A stretch of DNA of 64,000 nucleotides from the NCBI GenBank assembly GCA_011319805.1, contig SJRY01000060.1, positions 1 through 64,000 of the forward strand. The letters are read 5' to 3'. The notes under the pieces were generated by a model, which worked only from the letters and a program-made list of their open reading frames with translations, was not told the origin of the DNA and did not search any database. Positions 20,083-31,199 of this stretch are shown in pieces. Position numbers and translations under genes: made by a program. Positions within the stretch are counted from its first letter, which is position 1, and each line of letters begins with the position of its first letter. The stretch is from Macrocybe gigantea. Its lineage: Eukaryota > Basidiomycota > Agaricomycetes > Agaricales > Callistosporiaceae.

Positions 20083-23000
20083 TCAAATACCGGCATGAAT
20101 GAACGGTATCCATTGATGGTATGCGGCCCCTTTCTGCCTGATCTTCCTGACACCATCCCAAAGACCCTCAGCCGCGAGCTCCAGTCTCGGAGGGTGGTCG
20201 TCGCCGTCGGCGCCGAACACCTTTCTATAGACACACGAAGCCACCTCTGGCCCGTATTCGTCCGCCATGCTCCAGAGGGTGCCGATCGCGCCGCGGAACC
20301 CGGCTGTCATGAACGCCCCGACCAGATGCATCGCCTCGTTGCCCAGCTCCCCGTCGCCCATCGCCGTTTCGCACGCCGACAGGTACACAAATTTGGCGGT
20401 CTCGAGTGCGTTGAGGTCCAGGATTTCGCCTAGCCGGAGTCGCTGATCGAACAGCTCCAGCCCGCTGCTCAGCGGCTCGCCTGCGTCTTGCTGTCCGTGG
20501 CACGCAAAGTGGAGCCAGTGCGAGCGTTGCAGAGCCGAGGCGACTTTGGAGTGGTTCGCCGCGCTGTCGATGAACAGTCTGGTTTGGGCCGTTTTCGCTT
20601 TTTTGATAATGTCGGCTACGGCTTGGACCTCACGTCCCACGTTGGATAGTTTGCGTAGGGGACCGAGAGGAGGTGCTCTGATAGCGTTGGAGACAGCAAC
20701 GGCGGTGACAATCTCGCGGCGATCGTCGCTTGGCTGATCTGCGTTGTTTCTCTGCCTGGCTTGAATAAGGGATCCGAGGGTGTAGGTGTACGATTGGACA
20801 AACTTGCAATCAACTGGAGCAGCGGCATGTATCGGCAGGTAGGTAAATGGCCCAGAGGGGCACCACCATATCCTTCCATCGGCTACACCATTCTTAAAGT
20901 CGTTAGCTTTTCAGTTGTAAGAGATATGTCAAAGCTGGCTTACGGAGCGAAGGCATTTGAATACCGGGGAGACGACTTTAGACCACAGAAATCCCAGCAT
21001 TCGTTCAAAAATCTGATCTGCCGGGGCCACACCGCTTTTCTTTCCATGGCGTGTGCCAATTCCTCCGCCATCACTTCCCAACACTTCGACATCTCTTGAC
21101 ACGATTCGGCACTCTGCCAACGCATTCCGCAAATGCTTCAGCAGGTTTTTTAATGTCTCGACGGACAACTCGGGCAGTGATATTCGTATTGGGTCATCAC
21201 AAATCGAGAGCAATATTATGGCGTCGCTTCTGGCCTCGGTCGCATTCAGAACAATCACTGGTCCTGCCTCAGCAGCCTGCTTGAGCGAATCCCAGGTCGG
21301 TGGCAGCAAAAAGGTCTCGAATCTAGGGCGACTTCTAATAGTCTGGATCAGTTGCTTTCTTTTCAGCACAAGTTCGTGCGGATCTGTTGGAGGAGCTGCG
21401 TGATCAAAGGTGGAGGCGGAGGTCATCGCTTGCAACTGCAACGAAATCGACTGGAGCTCCTGTGCTTGGTCACGAAACTCTGTCCAAAGTCTCATGTCCC
21501 CCGTGTCACGAAGCTGAAGGGATTGCTTGTGCGTCACGGACAAGCCCGCCTCGAAAAATTCCACAGCTTTCGGAATGCTTGAATGAGCAAGCGCCGCAGC
21601 ACAGGCCAATGAGGCGCATCGAGGAATGTTATATTTCTTCAAAGCTTGGTGCCTCGAATCGAGGGAATTTCCCAGCCACACGAGGTCAGGAAGTACCGCA
21701 AAAGCTGCAGAATAGGCTTCCATGGCTTCGGCAAGCTTGTGTTCAGAAGCGAGGCTACCCCAGGCAGCTGCACCTGTCCAGATGTGGACAGGGGAGGCGA
21801 TCGTCGACTGAATGGCCAAACGGAACAACTGCAAGGACTTTTCCATGCTCTCCGTGTGTTCGAACAAGTGATAGCAGAACATGTAGTACATCGCCAGGTT
21901 CATCTGCCGTATGGGCAGATCCGGATGATCATCAGGCGTCTTGAGCACCGCCAGCTGGCATTGCATCAGTGATTTCAGTAGGTCCTCTATATTCGGCTCG
22001 TGGTCAATGAATCGGACCATGTGGGTCATTGCGACAACCTGAGATATGAGTGGCTGAGGGTGACCTCCAAGCGGGGTCGTACCTAGTCCAGCCTCGATGG
22101 CATCCTGAGCTGCGAGCACATCCGCTACACTGTCAGAGATGACATATCGAAGGATCTGCAGTGTCCATCGGCGAAGCGGAAGGCCTGGATTATCTGTAGG
22201 GGTGATGTCTAAAGCCGCTTGCAAGAATTTGATGGCCGTCTGGAGGTCCTTGGAATTCTGCAATATCTCATATCGGCAATTGTAAGCAATCCCGACGTTG
22301 TTGAGGAGGTCTGCTAAAAGCGGATCGCCCAGTGATGTTTCTTTAATAGCATCTGTGAACAATGTCGTCGCTGTTTCGAGGTCTTTGATGTCCCCGAGCC
22401 TCGTGTGACGTCTGAGGTAAAAACATCCTGCATCTTGTATGAGCATCAGGCGCGAATCGCTGTCGCGCGGAATCGCTCGGACATGCTTTAGGGCCAACTC
22501 TAGGTGTGTCAAGTCTCCAAGTCGATCATGAAACGAGAAGTGGACTCGGGCAAAGTGGTGCAGAATCTCAGGAAGGATGGGATGATCGGTGGGGATGTTA
22601 TCGCTTGCAAGCTGGAGATATCTGCGTGTCTCCTCGAGGTACTTCACGTCGTTCGTCAGGTCATAATAAGCTTGGCAGGCTATCGCGAGATGCCGGATGC
22701 GACTAGGAAACTTTGGATGATTAACGGGAGTATTGTCCACTGCTTTCTTGCCACACTTCAAGGACAGTTCAAGATCGTATTGATGCCTGATGCGGTAGAA
22801 TCGTCGAAACGATGCCTCAGCAAGAGCAGAGACATAATCAGGGTCGACTGAAAAATCTTCCTCGATGCTGCCCACGCTGGCCTCACCAAATTTTAGAAAT
22901 GCGTCCAGATCTTCCGAGTCATCGAGCAGCCGATATCGGTCCAAATAACGTTCTGCGAGGCTTTGCAGTCGTTGTGAGAATTCTGGAGTTCCCAATGGAG

Positions 23001-23610
23001 TTGCAATAACAGCCTGTCTAGCGTAAAAAACGGAGAGCTGCAGGTCAGATATATCTCCATAGACACGGTGCCTCTTGCTGTACGCGACAGCCAAGTCGTG
23101 TTGTCGACCAGGTATCAGATGGGCATCATCGGGACATGTGGCTTCGACTGCGCCACGGCAGCACCTGAGGCTCGTGTCAATGTCTGTTTTGCATCCCAAA
23201 TGTCCAACCCTGAGGTGATAGCACAAGCAGAGACAATCCAGATACTGGGACAAGAGTGGATGTCCAAGGGGCGTGGCAGTGACTGCCTGCTGGCACAATA
23301 CTACGGCCATCTCAAGATCATTTGTTTTGTCTATCCGCTCATGTTCGGATAGATGGATCAAAGCGAGAGTAATTTGTCGATCGGGAAGGTAAGGGGAGTC
23401 GGCCGGCGTGGCTTGGACTGCAGTTTGGGCATGTCGGAAAGCAAGTTGAAGGATGTTGGGATCACTGGAATATTGGTAAATTTCATGGAACGAACGCGCG
23501 AGAGTCGAGTGGATCAAGCCAAACGACGGATCGTCCGAAGGTATTTGATCGGTGATGGACTGAAGCTGCTGTATAGTGTGGACGATGCCCAATATCGAGA
23601 CGTCCGCCAT
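20083..23610 (-). CDS. TPR-CHAT domain protein (caspase-like peptidase candidate)
   Basis: Two exons (23610-20944 and 20892-20083, with a 51-nt intron) give 1158 residues. I chose the ATG at 23610 (MADVSILGIVHTIQQ) because it is the first in-frame ATG and the upstream sequence is not protein-like. Residues about 1-750 form a TPR-like helical array with units such as LLNNVGIAYNCRYEILQNSK and recurrent GDLTHLELAL/GDIKDLETAT. The C-terminal 270 residues are a CHAT domain: RIWWCPSGPFTYLPIHAAA, then HFACHG (His about 1021) and LSACETAMG (Cys about 1063), the caspase-type catalytic dyad, and FRGAIGTLWSM. CHAT is a clan CD peptidase domain. In fungi such proteins form large families suspected in incompatibility or cell-death signalling; substrate and trigger are unknown. 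Confidence 0.9.
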
Positions 23611-23957
23611 CAGAGATTCGAATGTCAAAGACCATGGGCTCCACTGACGCCCATTGCTAGAAAGGAGCAGCCACGAGGAACGGGCGTGGCAAGTAGTTGA
23701 CGAAAAGAAGAAACAAGTAGACGCCGAAGGGAAAACCACTTGAGATGTCGAGGGGTGGGATGGCAATGCATGTCATACCTGACATTCGAATGTCAAACAT
23801 TTAGTTGCTGGGTGCAGACGAATATCGCAAAGATCCAATACAGTACGACAGCTATGCACATTGCTCTGGACTCATCAGCAGACAGAGCCAGCTTAGAACA
23901 AAAACAGGCATTTAAACGAGCTGACAACATCATTGAAACCAATAGTTCTGAGATCTG

Positions 23958-24506
23958 CTATGCCAGGATTGAAGATAGCTTCTGATCGTTCTCCTGGAGG
24001 CCAATGCAGGCGCTGTCCCTGAATTGCGCGACATTTAGCAGGCTGGGTAAAGAAAGGGTGAAAAAATTGAGGGGATTTTCATACCAGTAAAGGAAACACT
24101 CGAGATCACTATCTGGTCCGAAACTGCTGATATCTGAAAAGAATGTCGGTCTACACATCCTCAAAGGCAATGAAGTGACACGAACCATTGTCGAATCCCG
24201 AAGGCATGGTGATGCAGATATTGTTGTCGGGAATGTTAACGAAGTGGAAGCAGTTTCCGCCCCAGTTGATGTCAGTGCAGAAAAAGACTGTTCCAGCCTG
24301 TGCCTTCTCCTAAAAAGCAAGTGGTCATGTTTTCTGAGAGAAAAAGAGCCCGGTTGGTATTAACATACCAGAGATCTCGTCGTCTGCGTTTCGTTGGTGA
24401 CTTGCATTGTCCTAGCGTCGATGGTAACGACGTTAGAAGGCAACGCATGTGCCAGGCCGATGAGAGTGAATAAAGCGGCAAATTTGCTCAGACTGAATGC
24501 GACCAT
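23958..24506 (-). CDS. Small secreted cysteine-containing protein (beta/gamma-crystallin-like)
   Basis: Four exons (24506-24369, 24309-24186, 24133-24085, 24018-23958) give a 123-residue protein. It begins with a signal peptide, MVAFSLSKFAALFTLIGLAH, with probable cleavage after AHA. The mature part has the pattern GTVFFCTDINWGGNCFHFV, then DISSFGPDSDLECFLYWDS and ACIGLQEN. The FCTDxNWGGxC and SSFGPD blocks recur in small secreted fungal proteins and resemble a beta/gamma-crystallin or antifungal-protein-like fold; that fold assignment is inference. Five Cys are present in the mature part. A TATA box lies at 24547-24552. Reading through the second intron instead would end the protein early with EDV, and splicing is preferred because it restores SSFGPD. 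Its role (effector, cell wall or antimicrobial) cannot be told from sequence. Confidence 0.75.
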
Positions 24507-25123
24507 TTTGAATGCCGATGCTATGATTCAGTGCTGTCGTAGGTCCTTTATATGTTGTCGGGTCTGGGTTGGCCAGGTCAGGAGGACCTGCAACACAGAG
24601 GATTGTCCATGATCAACGGAACCTGTGAACAAGTAGTCAATACCATGGAGGTGAAAACGGTCTCGTCACCACATGAACTTCGCACCTTGGATTATCGCAT
24701 TTGGATGAGCAGACGAGTTTTCGTGCAGACAGCCGCTCTACGAGCAGTCAAATGCGACGGCGTCGAATGGATCATCCATCGTCAATTCGATTTCTGCGAG
24801 AGTTTTCAGGGCATTTGTTACCTGGCTCAAGATATTTTGGTCGAACGCACCTTGGGATTCACCGATGGATTCATAGCATGTGGTACAGCCTGAATTTGAG
24901 GTGTACTGGTCCAGACTACAGTTCCGTGAGCTACTCTGTATGTGGGTATCGCCCCATTACCCGCACCTGACCGAATTAGGGACTGAATTGAGACGCGGAA
25001 TTTTCTCATGGCCCCAGCTCGCAAATGTCAGTTTGAATGGAGAGGTCGCGTTTGGCTTTCCATCTCATGTTTCATAATTGACGACAGTGAAGATTAAAGA
25101 GCAAATCCTCGGCGTCAAGGACC
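24507..25123. other. Intergenic region between divergent genes
   Basis: TATAAA at 24547-24552 (minus strand) serves the small secreted protein. No other gene is recognised between here and the M28 protease start at 25124. Confidence 0.45.
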
Positions 25124-28100
25124 ATGCGGATCAAGTCGGCGACGGCGGTGGCTACTGCAGCCATTATCATCATTTACACGTCCATCCTCAGCGCCGTGTT
25201 GCTCACGGACAAAGTCTCCCCTCCGCCTGGAGCGAGGCGTCAAAATGGCTTGAATTTGACTCGAGCATACGCAGACTTGCACTCTCTGACGCTTTGGCCC
25301 CATCCATACAACTCACATGCCAATGATGAGGTCCGGTCGTACTTGTTAACTCGCCTGCGCGACATTGTGCACAAGAACGGCCGCGGCGGTGGTGTGGAGC
25401 TTGACGACGACGTTCGCTCCAACGGGTCATGGGCATGGGTCGGTTGGAGCACGTATTTCGAAGGCAATAATTTGCTGGCGAAGGTTACGCCTTATGGTGG
25501 ACGAGACAGCGCGTCTGGCGTTTTGTTTTCTGCGCATTTCGACTCGGTCTCGACTGCACCAGGTGCAACGGACGACGGAATGGGGATAGCGACGCTGTTG
25601 CAGCTTCTCGAGTATTTCTCAAAGGAGGAAGTTCGGAAGAAGATGAAGAGGACAGCAATTTTCAACTTCAACAACGGAGAAGAAGACGGGTTGAACGGCG
25701 CTCATGCGTATGTCTTTGTGCGTTCTTTTCTACTTTGCAGACCAACGAGCATATCTAGGTTTCTCCAGCACCCGTGGTCAAATTTCACGAATATGTTTTT
25801 AAACCTCGAAGGCGCTGCTTCAGGAGGGTATGCGAGTTATATTCTTCTCTACACCCTTGCAGTCCTCTAGAATTTCTATCACCTAGCCGCCCGCTATTGT
25901 TCCGTTCTACATCGCTCTCGGCCTTGCGCGCTTATCACCCTCCTCATCCACATGCGAACGTTCTGTCTGCCGATGCGTTTGCGCGAGGCTTGATTCGCTC
26001 CGGCACCGACTTCTCTATTTATGCTGGTCCTCGGCAAGGCTACGACGGTGAGAACACATCTAGATGTTGCTTTGGTAGGGTGTGCTGATGCATTGTCCCA
26101 GGCATGCAAGGTCTCGATATCGCATTCTACAAGGGCAGAAGCCGGTACCACACCAAATACGACTCGATTCCCTACCTCGACGGTAATGAAGGAGCACTAT
26201 GGGCGATGATGGAGACATCTTTGGACGTCGGAAAAACTCTGCTATACAATGATGCTGATGCATCTGTCTCAACTGAACCCTCCGCACGATCCGTATACTT
26301 TGACTGTGAGTCATCTTCCAGTTGAGCAAAGGTAACAAGTAAATGCTGAGCGGATCCTAGTATTTGGCAGGGCTACGGTTCTGTTTCGGCTTTCTGCTCT
26401 TCACGGATTCAACATTGGCTTTGTCATCTTGGTTCCGGTGATTGCATTCGTACTGTATTTCTCGGAGTGGATAGCCCATGGCAACCGCATTCGCCGCATG
26501 CAACAAGACGAAGAGCTTTTGGAGGATCCTCCCAGTGAGGACAACCCTCCTGCCACAGCTGAGACTTTAGCATCCCAGGGTTCCAATGCCAGGCTTTTTT
26601 CTGCACTTTCTGCAGTTCCTTCTAAAGTCGCCGACTGGGGACGAAGACGGTGGGCAGCATGGAGTTCAACGGCGTACTGGAAGAATCTCTACGCGACACA
26701 CGATTGGACGTGGCTGCGATACTGGGTTGCGTTGGTGCTTGCCGTAGGCCTTTCTGCGCTCATGGTCTTTTTGTATTCCAAAGTCAATCCCTACGTGCGT
26801 TTTCGTTTGATAGTCTGGCTGAAATCCTGACTAAGTTGGAGCTTCAGATCGCCTATTCATCGCCATACATAGTCTTCATTTCGATGTTTTCACTAGCGTT
26901 CCTCGCATTCTATGTACCGCTTTCCCTGACATGGCAAAGCGTCGGCCAGCCCCATGTCATTACCTTTAGCGATCAGGGACCCAAATCACCTCGTCGGCTT
27001 CGGATGCTCCTCACTCAACTCTTGATTACGAGCTACATCCCCTTTTTCCTGCTCATCGTCTCGCTTGGTGCAGCTCAACCCCTTGGCGGCACGTATGCAC
27101 TTACTGCGCTCTGTCTGGCTGTCTTCGCTGCGTGGACGCTATGTACCCTGGAACAGGTCTTCTGGGTTTTCGCCCGAGACGCCTGGAATGATGCGAGGGT
27201 GCTGGAAGCCTGGCACCAGAGGTTGTATGTGCTCGTCGGAAATAGGAATGAGAACGAGAACGAGAACAGCAATGGCATAGGCACCGAGGAAGCCCAAAGG
27301 CAGAACGATGAGAATGGGGCTGGACTGACGGTTGAGGAAGAAAGCGTCACAGAAGTCACTCCCCTCCTTGAGCACCATGCGGTGGCAGTCCACGACGACA
27401 CTCCAGAAGTGGGATGGTGGTGGTTCGTCCTGCTTCTGGTTTGCGTCGCTGTTCCTTTGATTGTGTTTTCACACATCGGCGTTATGTTGATCAATGCATT
27501 GTCTCAAAGCATAACAGATGGCGATTCGCCCGTTACAGGTTCGTATCCTCTTTCTGTCGTAGACTTCACAAGTGGTGACAATCCGTTCTTCTAGTGTATG
27601 CTGCAATGGCGCTCGTTTCTATCATGCTGCTTCTCCCACTTACTCCTTTCACGCCGTATATACACAGGTCCCTCATGTGGATTTTCCTTGCCGGCCTGAT
27701 ATTCACGACGTTATATACCTGGACGGCATTTCCCTTCTCCATGGATGCGCCTCTGAAGGTGTTTTTCAGGCAATCGGTCGAACTTGTACGCGAGCCTGGT
27801 GCAAACGGCACATCAGGAAGCTACGTCGCGCGTCCTCGGACGCACCTGATCGGTCCGCCGCTGTACGTCCGCCGCCTCGCCCTGAGCTTGCCCTCTGCAC
27901 TCGACAACGTGGGCACGCTGCACTGCGAAAGCGATCCCGTCCGGCCTGGGCTGGACGACTGCCAGTGGGACTCGGGGCAGAGCATGCTGCCGACGCCTGG
28001 TGGGTTGAAGCTGTCCCCGCCTTGGGACTCGGCTGAGCAGGAACGAAAGGAGGAGGGTTTGCTTGCGGGCGGTAAAGGGACGATCTTGTCCGTCGCTGAT

Positions 28101-28742
28101 CCGAGGAATCGCTGGATCCGGGGTTCCGTGCTCCGGATCGCTAATTCTGGAAGGCTGAGGGTGTGGCTGAGGGGCCGGAATACGCGCGCGTGCAGGGTGT
28201 ATCTCGACTCTGATCCCCTTCATATCACCCCGCCTCCTCCTACCTTCCCTCCACGGAACCCCACAGGCGCAGACGGAACACAGGGATGGTCGATCAAGAA
28301 TTTTACTGTGGATGGGCCTGGGAACACTGGAGCGTGGCAGATGGGGTACCGTATCGGCGAGGTGGACAACATTCCAGTGAAGGAGGTGAGATTGTGGAGC
28401 CGCGAGTGGGATAGTGAGTTTGCGGTTGATTTCCACCTGACGCCGCCGTCTTCCAATTCGTCCTCTTTGGCTGCGACCTCGGGCGACAAGCAGGCGGTGC
28501 TGGGAAGATGGACGAGACAAAATGCTGACGCAAAGGTCCACGGCCGATTGGCATGCGAGTGGTCCGAATACGCTAGCGGGGCTGGGGGTGCCTTTGGGGA
28601 GAGGAGCCAGGTGAAGAGGAAACGCGGGGCAGGCGGGTCTATTCCTGCCTATGAGGAAGTTCTGAGGTTCCTTCCGAGCTGGGCTGTTGCCACAAAGGTT
28701 GCGGACGGATTGGTAGAGGTTTGGTGGAGGTTTGAGCTTTGA
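25124..28742 (+). CDS. PFF1: Vacuolar membrane M28 zinc metalloprotease (Pff1-like)
   Basis: Seven exons (25124-25707, 25759-25827, 25887-26047, 26102-26305, 26361-26794, 26848-27538, 27595-28742) give 1096 residues with all phases consistent. A hydrophobic N-terminal anchor (TAAIIIIYTSILSAVLL) is followed by an M28 peptidase domain carrying all zinc and catalytic motifs: FSAHFDSV (His), GATDDGMG (Asp), NNGEEDGLNG (Glu-Glu), NLEGAASGG and SRYHTKYDS (His). A multi-pass membrane region (about 470-850) follows, then a lumenal C-terminal domain. This is the fungal Pff1 architecture of a vacuolar membrane protease; yeast Pff1 localises to the vacuole membrane. An Asn/Glu repeat (NENENEN) lies in a cytosolic loop. 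The length fits the family (about 950-1100). Confidence 0.92.
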
Positions 28743-28828
28743 TCCAGTTCTCTTAAATTGTATACCTCGAAGGGCAGTCGCAATACTTCGTGGCTGGGTA
28801 AAAGATTACGTAAAATATTCTCTGAACA

Positions 28829-28915
28829 GGGCACATGGTGTAGTTGGTTATCACGCCCGCTTAGCATGTGAAGTGCATTTGCGGGCGGTGCTGGGTTCAA
28901 TTCCCAGTGTGTCCA
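28829..28915 (+). tRNA. tRNA-Ala (AGC) with a 13-nt intron
   Basis: The sequence folds as a tRNA. The acceptor stem pairs GGGCACA with TGTGTCC and the discriminator base is A (28915). The D arm is GTGTAGTTGGTTATCAC. The anticodon stem pairs CCCGC with GCGGG and the loop is TTAGCAT. The T arm is CTGGG-TTCAATT-CCCAG. The anticodon AGC is followed after one base by a short intron (TGTGAAGTGCATT), the canonical nuclear tRNA intron position (37/38). The acceptor stem has the G3-U70 wobble pair that marks alanine tRNAs, an independent check on the isotype. Confidence 0.93.
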
Positions 28916-28935
28916 TTCCCTCTCACTCCTCTTGC

Positions 28936-28940
28936 TTTTT
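28936..28940 (+). terminator. RNA polymerase III terminator
   Basis: A T5 run lies 21 nt downstream of the tRNA gene, as expected for pol III termination. Confidence 0.6.
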
Positions 28941-29183
28941 GCTGCTCATTATGAATTCAGCCTTGTTGACAAACTCAGGACTAACATCGAAACACCCACA
29001 TGTCATTTTGCGGTTACTTTGATAAGCTCGCATCTATACATTTAATTAGAGATACAGGTGATATCGACAGTACAAGCACAGGAAGTCAAGATATATGGTA
29101 GCGTGTGTTCTAGCTCTAAGCATCAAGATGAAATGGGTGGAGGAATGTCCAAGCAAACGGGGAAATCTGACACGTGCTTGCGC

Positions 29184-30815
29184 TCAGACAAGCGGCGGCC
29201 CCGCGTCGTGCGCGACCCACTCAGCAACGGCGTCTAGGCCGTCCCTGCAAAGCAGACCGCGCCATTCGTCGCGAAGCCCGAGACCTGCGCCTGCTTCCGA
29301 CGCTGGAGGAGTCTGTTTCGGACGCTGTGTGGGCAGATCAGGTCCCGGCCCACGCTCACAACACGGGAAATCTGGCGACGCGCGTCCCTTCGCCCCTGCT
29401 CCGATGCCAAAGTCATTGTTCTCCACTTGCGCTTTGGATCCGTGAGAGGGAGGCGGAGGTTCCTGGGAACCTGGCTGAGGCTCGGAGCGCGCGGGAGATG
29501 TCCTGGATGACGTGCCCCGGGAGGGCGAGGAGGAGTAGTTGTAGTCATGTAGGCGCATGAAGAGCGCGTGGGTGGGTGTGGGCCTGCAGTGCGCTGCGAG
29601 GTCGGCGGCGCGGAACATGAGTTTCTGCTTGAGTAGCACTTTGTCATCCTCTTTGTCGTCATTCGGGGGAACTTCAATATCGGACTTGGGGCTGGAGACG
29701 ACGGTCAGGGCGAGGGCAAAAGCCATGGCGTCTTGCGCATGCGATTTAGGAGCGGTGATCAGAACCTTTGGGACAACTATGCGCTTCCGACGGGTTGTGG
29801 CGTGACGAGGATTGACTCTTTCGCTTTCCCCATCATCCGAAATGGAAGAAGAGGGCACCGGTTCTCTTGACATTCGTCGGATTCGTCGGATAAAGGCTAT
29901 TGCCTCCTCAAACTGCTTGAGTGTTAGGTTAGGCGTTCCGTTGTCTTTAGAATACTTGGGTAGGGTGAGAGTAAGGGTGCTTGAAGGGGCAGAGGGCGCT
30001 GAACGGGAGGTGCCGACAGCCACAAGGTCGATATGAGCTTGGAAGGTTGGTGTGCGGGTTCTGCATCGTTTTCTGACTGACGGGTGAAGTGGACTTTGGG
30101 AAGAAGGTATAGAGGACGTTGATGGAATCGAGGACATCCAAGAATGAAGGCCTGTGGATCGCGAACCGGAAGGCTGTGTAGCAGAGGATGATTTAGAACG
30201 GGGAGACGCGTTGAGGTCGATTTTGAAGAGCGCGGACTGCTCTTCGGGTCTAGAGGGAGGTTCTGACTCGGAACGGCTGGCAAAATTACCCGTTTCTTTA
30301 GAATAACGGTAGTCGGAGGAGGAGGACGAGGAAAAGGTGCTCCGAAGTGGAGGGTCAGAGCTGGCGTCATTATCTGGGGTCACGATTCGGGAAGGGGTAA
30401 AAGTAGACTTGCGATCGCGTGTACCATCAGAGTCTAAAGAGGAAAATGCGACGAAGACACCTGGGTCGTGCCCTGATATCCTCTGAAGGCATGCGTACCA
30501 CGGACGCGCGTACACTGATGTGCCATCTCTGGTCCTCTTTCGCTCTGAAGTTTGGGGTACAGATAGAATAACAGGCTCGTTCCGGGCACGCTGCTTGACA
30601 ATTCTTCGAGGCAGATGACTGTGATGCGGCTGAACGAAGCCCGTCGATGTAGGCGTTGCGTGCGCCGCGCTTCCCGCGATGTTGATAGAACCGGGACTAG
30701 ATCGAAGGGGCACTGTCATTGGTGCAGGACTTGCATCGATGCCAGACTTGGGCAGAGGAACGGTGATGAGCGTCGGGGAGGTGGAGGGAGTCGCTCCTGC
30801 TGTTGCAGCTAACAT
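29184..30815 (-). CDS. Hypothetical disordered protein
   Basis: A single uninterrupted frame of 543 residues starts at ATG 30815 (MLAATAGATPSTSPTLITVP). It is rich in Ser, Pro, Thr and Arg, with long stretches lacking hydrophobic core patterns. Only a few segments look ordered: YARPWYACLQRISG, a leucine-zipper-like LTLKQFEEAIAFIRRIRRM and AMAFALALTVV. It has no family signature I recognise. It is transcribed divergently from the BRCT gene, with 384 bp between start codons. The long intron-free frame and the ATG support a real gene, but the GC-rich C-terminal end could be overextended. Confidence 0.55.
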   Translation of the reverse strand: MLAATAGATPSTSPTLITVPLPKSGIDASPAPMTVPLRSSPGSINIAGSAAHATPTSTGFVQPHHSHLPRRIVKQRARNEPVILSVPQTSERKRTRDGTSVYARPWYACLQRISGHDPGVFVAFSSLDSDGTRDRKSTFTPSRIVTPDNDASSDPPLRSTFSSSSSSDYRYSKETGNFASRSESEPPSRPEEQSALFKIDLNASPRSKSSSATQPSGSRSTGLHSWMSSIPSTSSIPSSQSPLHPSVRKRCRTRTPTFQAHIDLVAVGTSRSAPSAPSSTLTLTLPKYSKDNGTPNLTLKQFEEAIAFIRRIRRMSREPVPSSSISDDGESERVNPRHATTRRKRIVVPKVLITAPKSHAQDAMAFALALTVVSSPKSDIEVPPNDDKEDDKVLLKQKLMFRAADLAAHCRPTPTHALFMRLHDYNYSSSPSRGTSSRTSPARSEPQPGSQEPPPPSHGSKAQVENNDFGIGAGAKGRASPDFPCCERGPGPDLPTQRPKQTPPASEAGAGLGLRDEWRGLLCRDGLDAVAEWVAHDAGPPLV

Positions 30816-31199
30816 GGTTCAACGCGAAGAACAGTCAGAGAATAGCCGAGATAGGAGAACATGTGTCCTCCGGCTGGTTGCTCTGCAAGGCGTTAAAGGG
30901 GCAGACTATCAAAAGTGAATAACGTCAGACAATAAAGCGCCGTGAAAAGTGGCCAAAGCTAATACTGCACATTTTCTGAGGTCCGTCGAGCACACGGAAC
31001 GTGAAAAAAGCAAAAAGCTCTGTGGCGCAGCCTCCGCCTCCGTACGGCCTAAATTTGGAAGTCTCGGGACTTGGCTGCGGTCACGCGACAACCACGAGCG
31101 AAACGGTCACGTGAAACCGAGTCACACTTCAGCAGACACGCTCTTCGACGGTGCTACATGTAACATAACACGACCCAGTGCTGCCCCAGCAAGTAAGAC
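30816..31199. promoter_or_regulatory. Bidirectional promoter between the unknown gene and the BRCT gene
   Basis: This 384-bp gap separates two divergent start codons (30815 minus, 31200 plus). No TATA box is obvious. CACGTGAAACC-type sequence near 31108 contains a CACGTG E-box core. Confidence 0.4.

Noticed and set aside
20616..20879. Minus-strand frame MEGYGGAPLGHL inside the CHAT gene
   Set aside because: Wrong frame; using the AG at 20893 instead gives the conserved RIWWCPSGP of CHAT domains.
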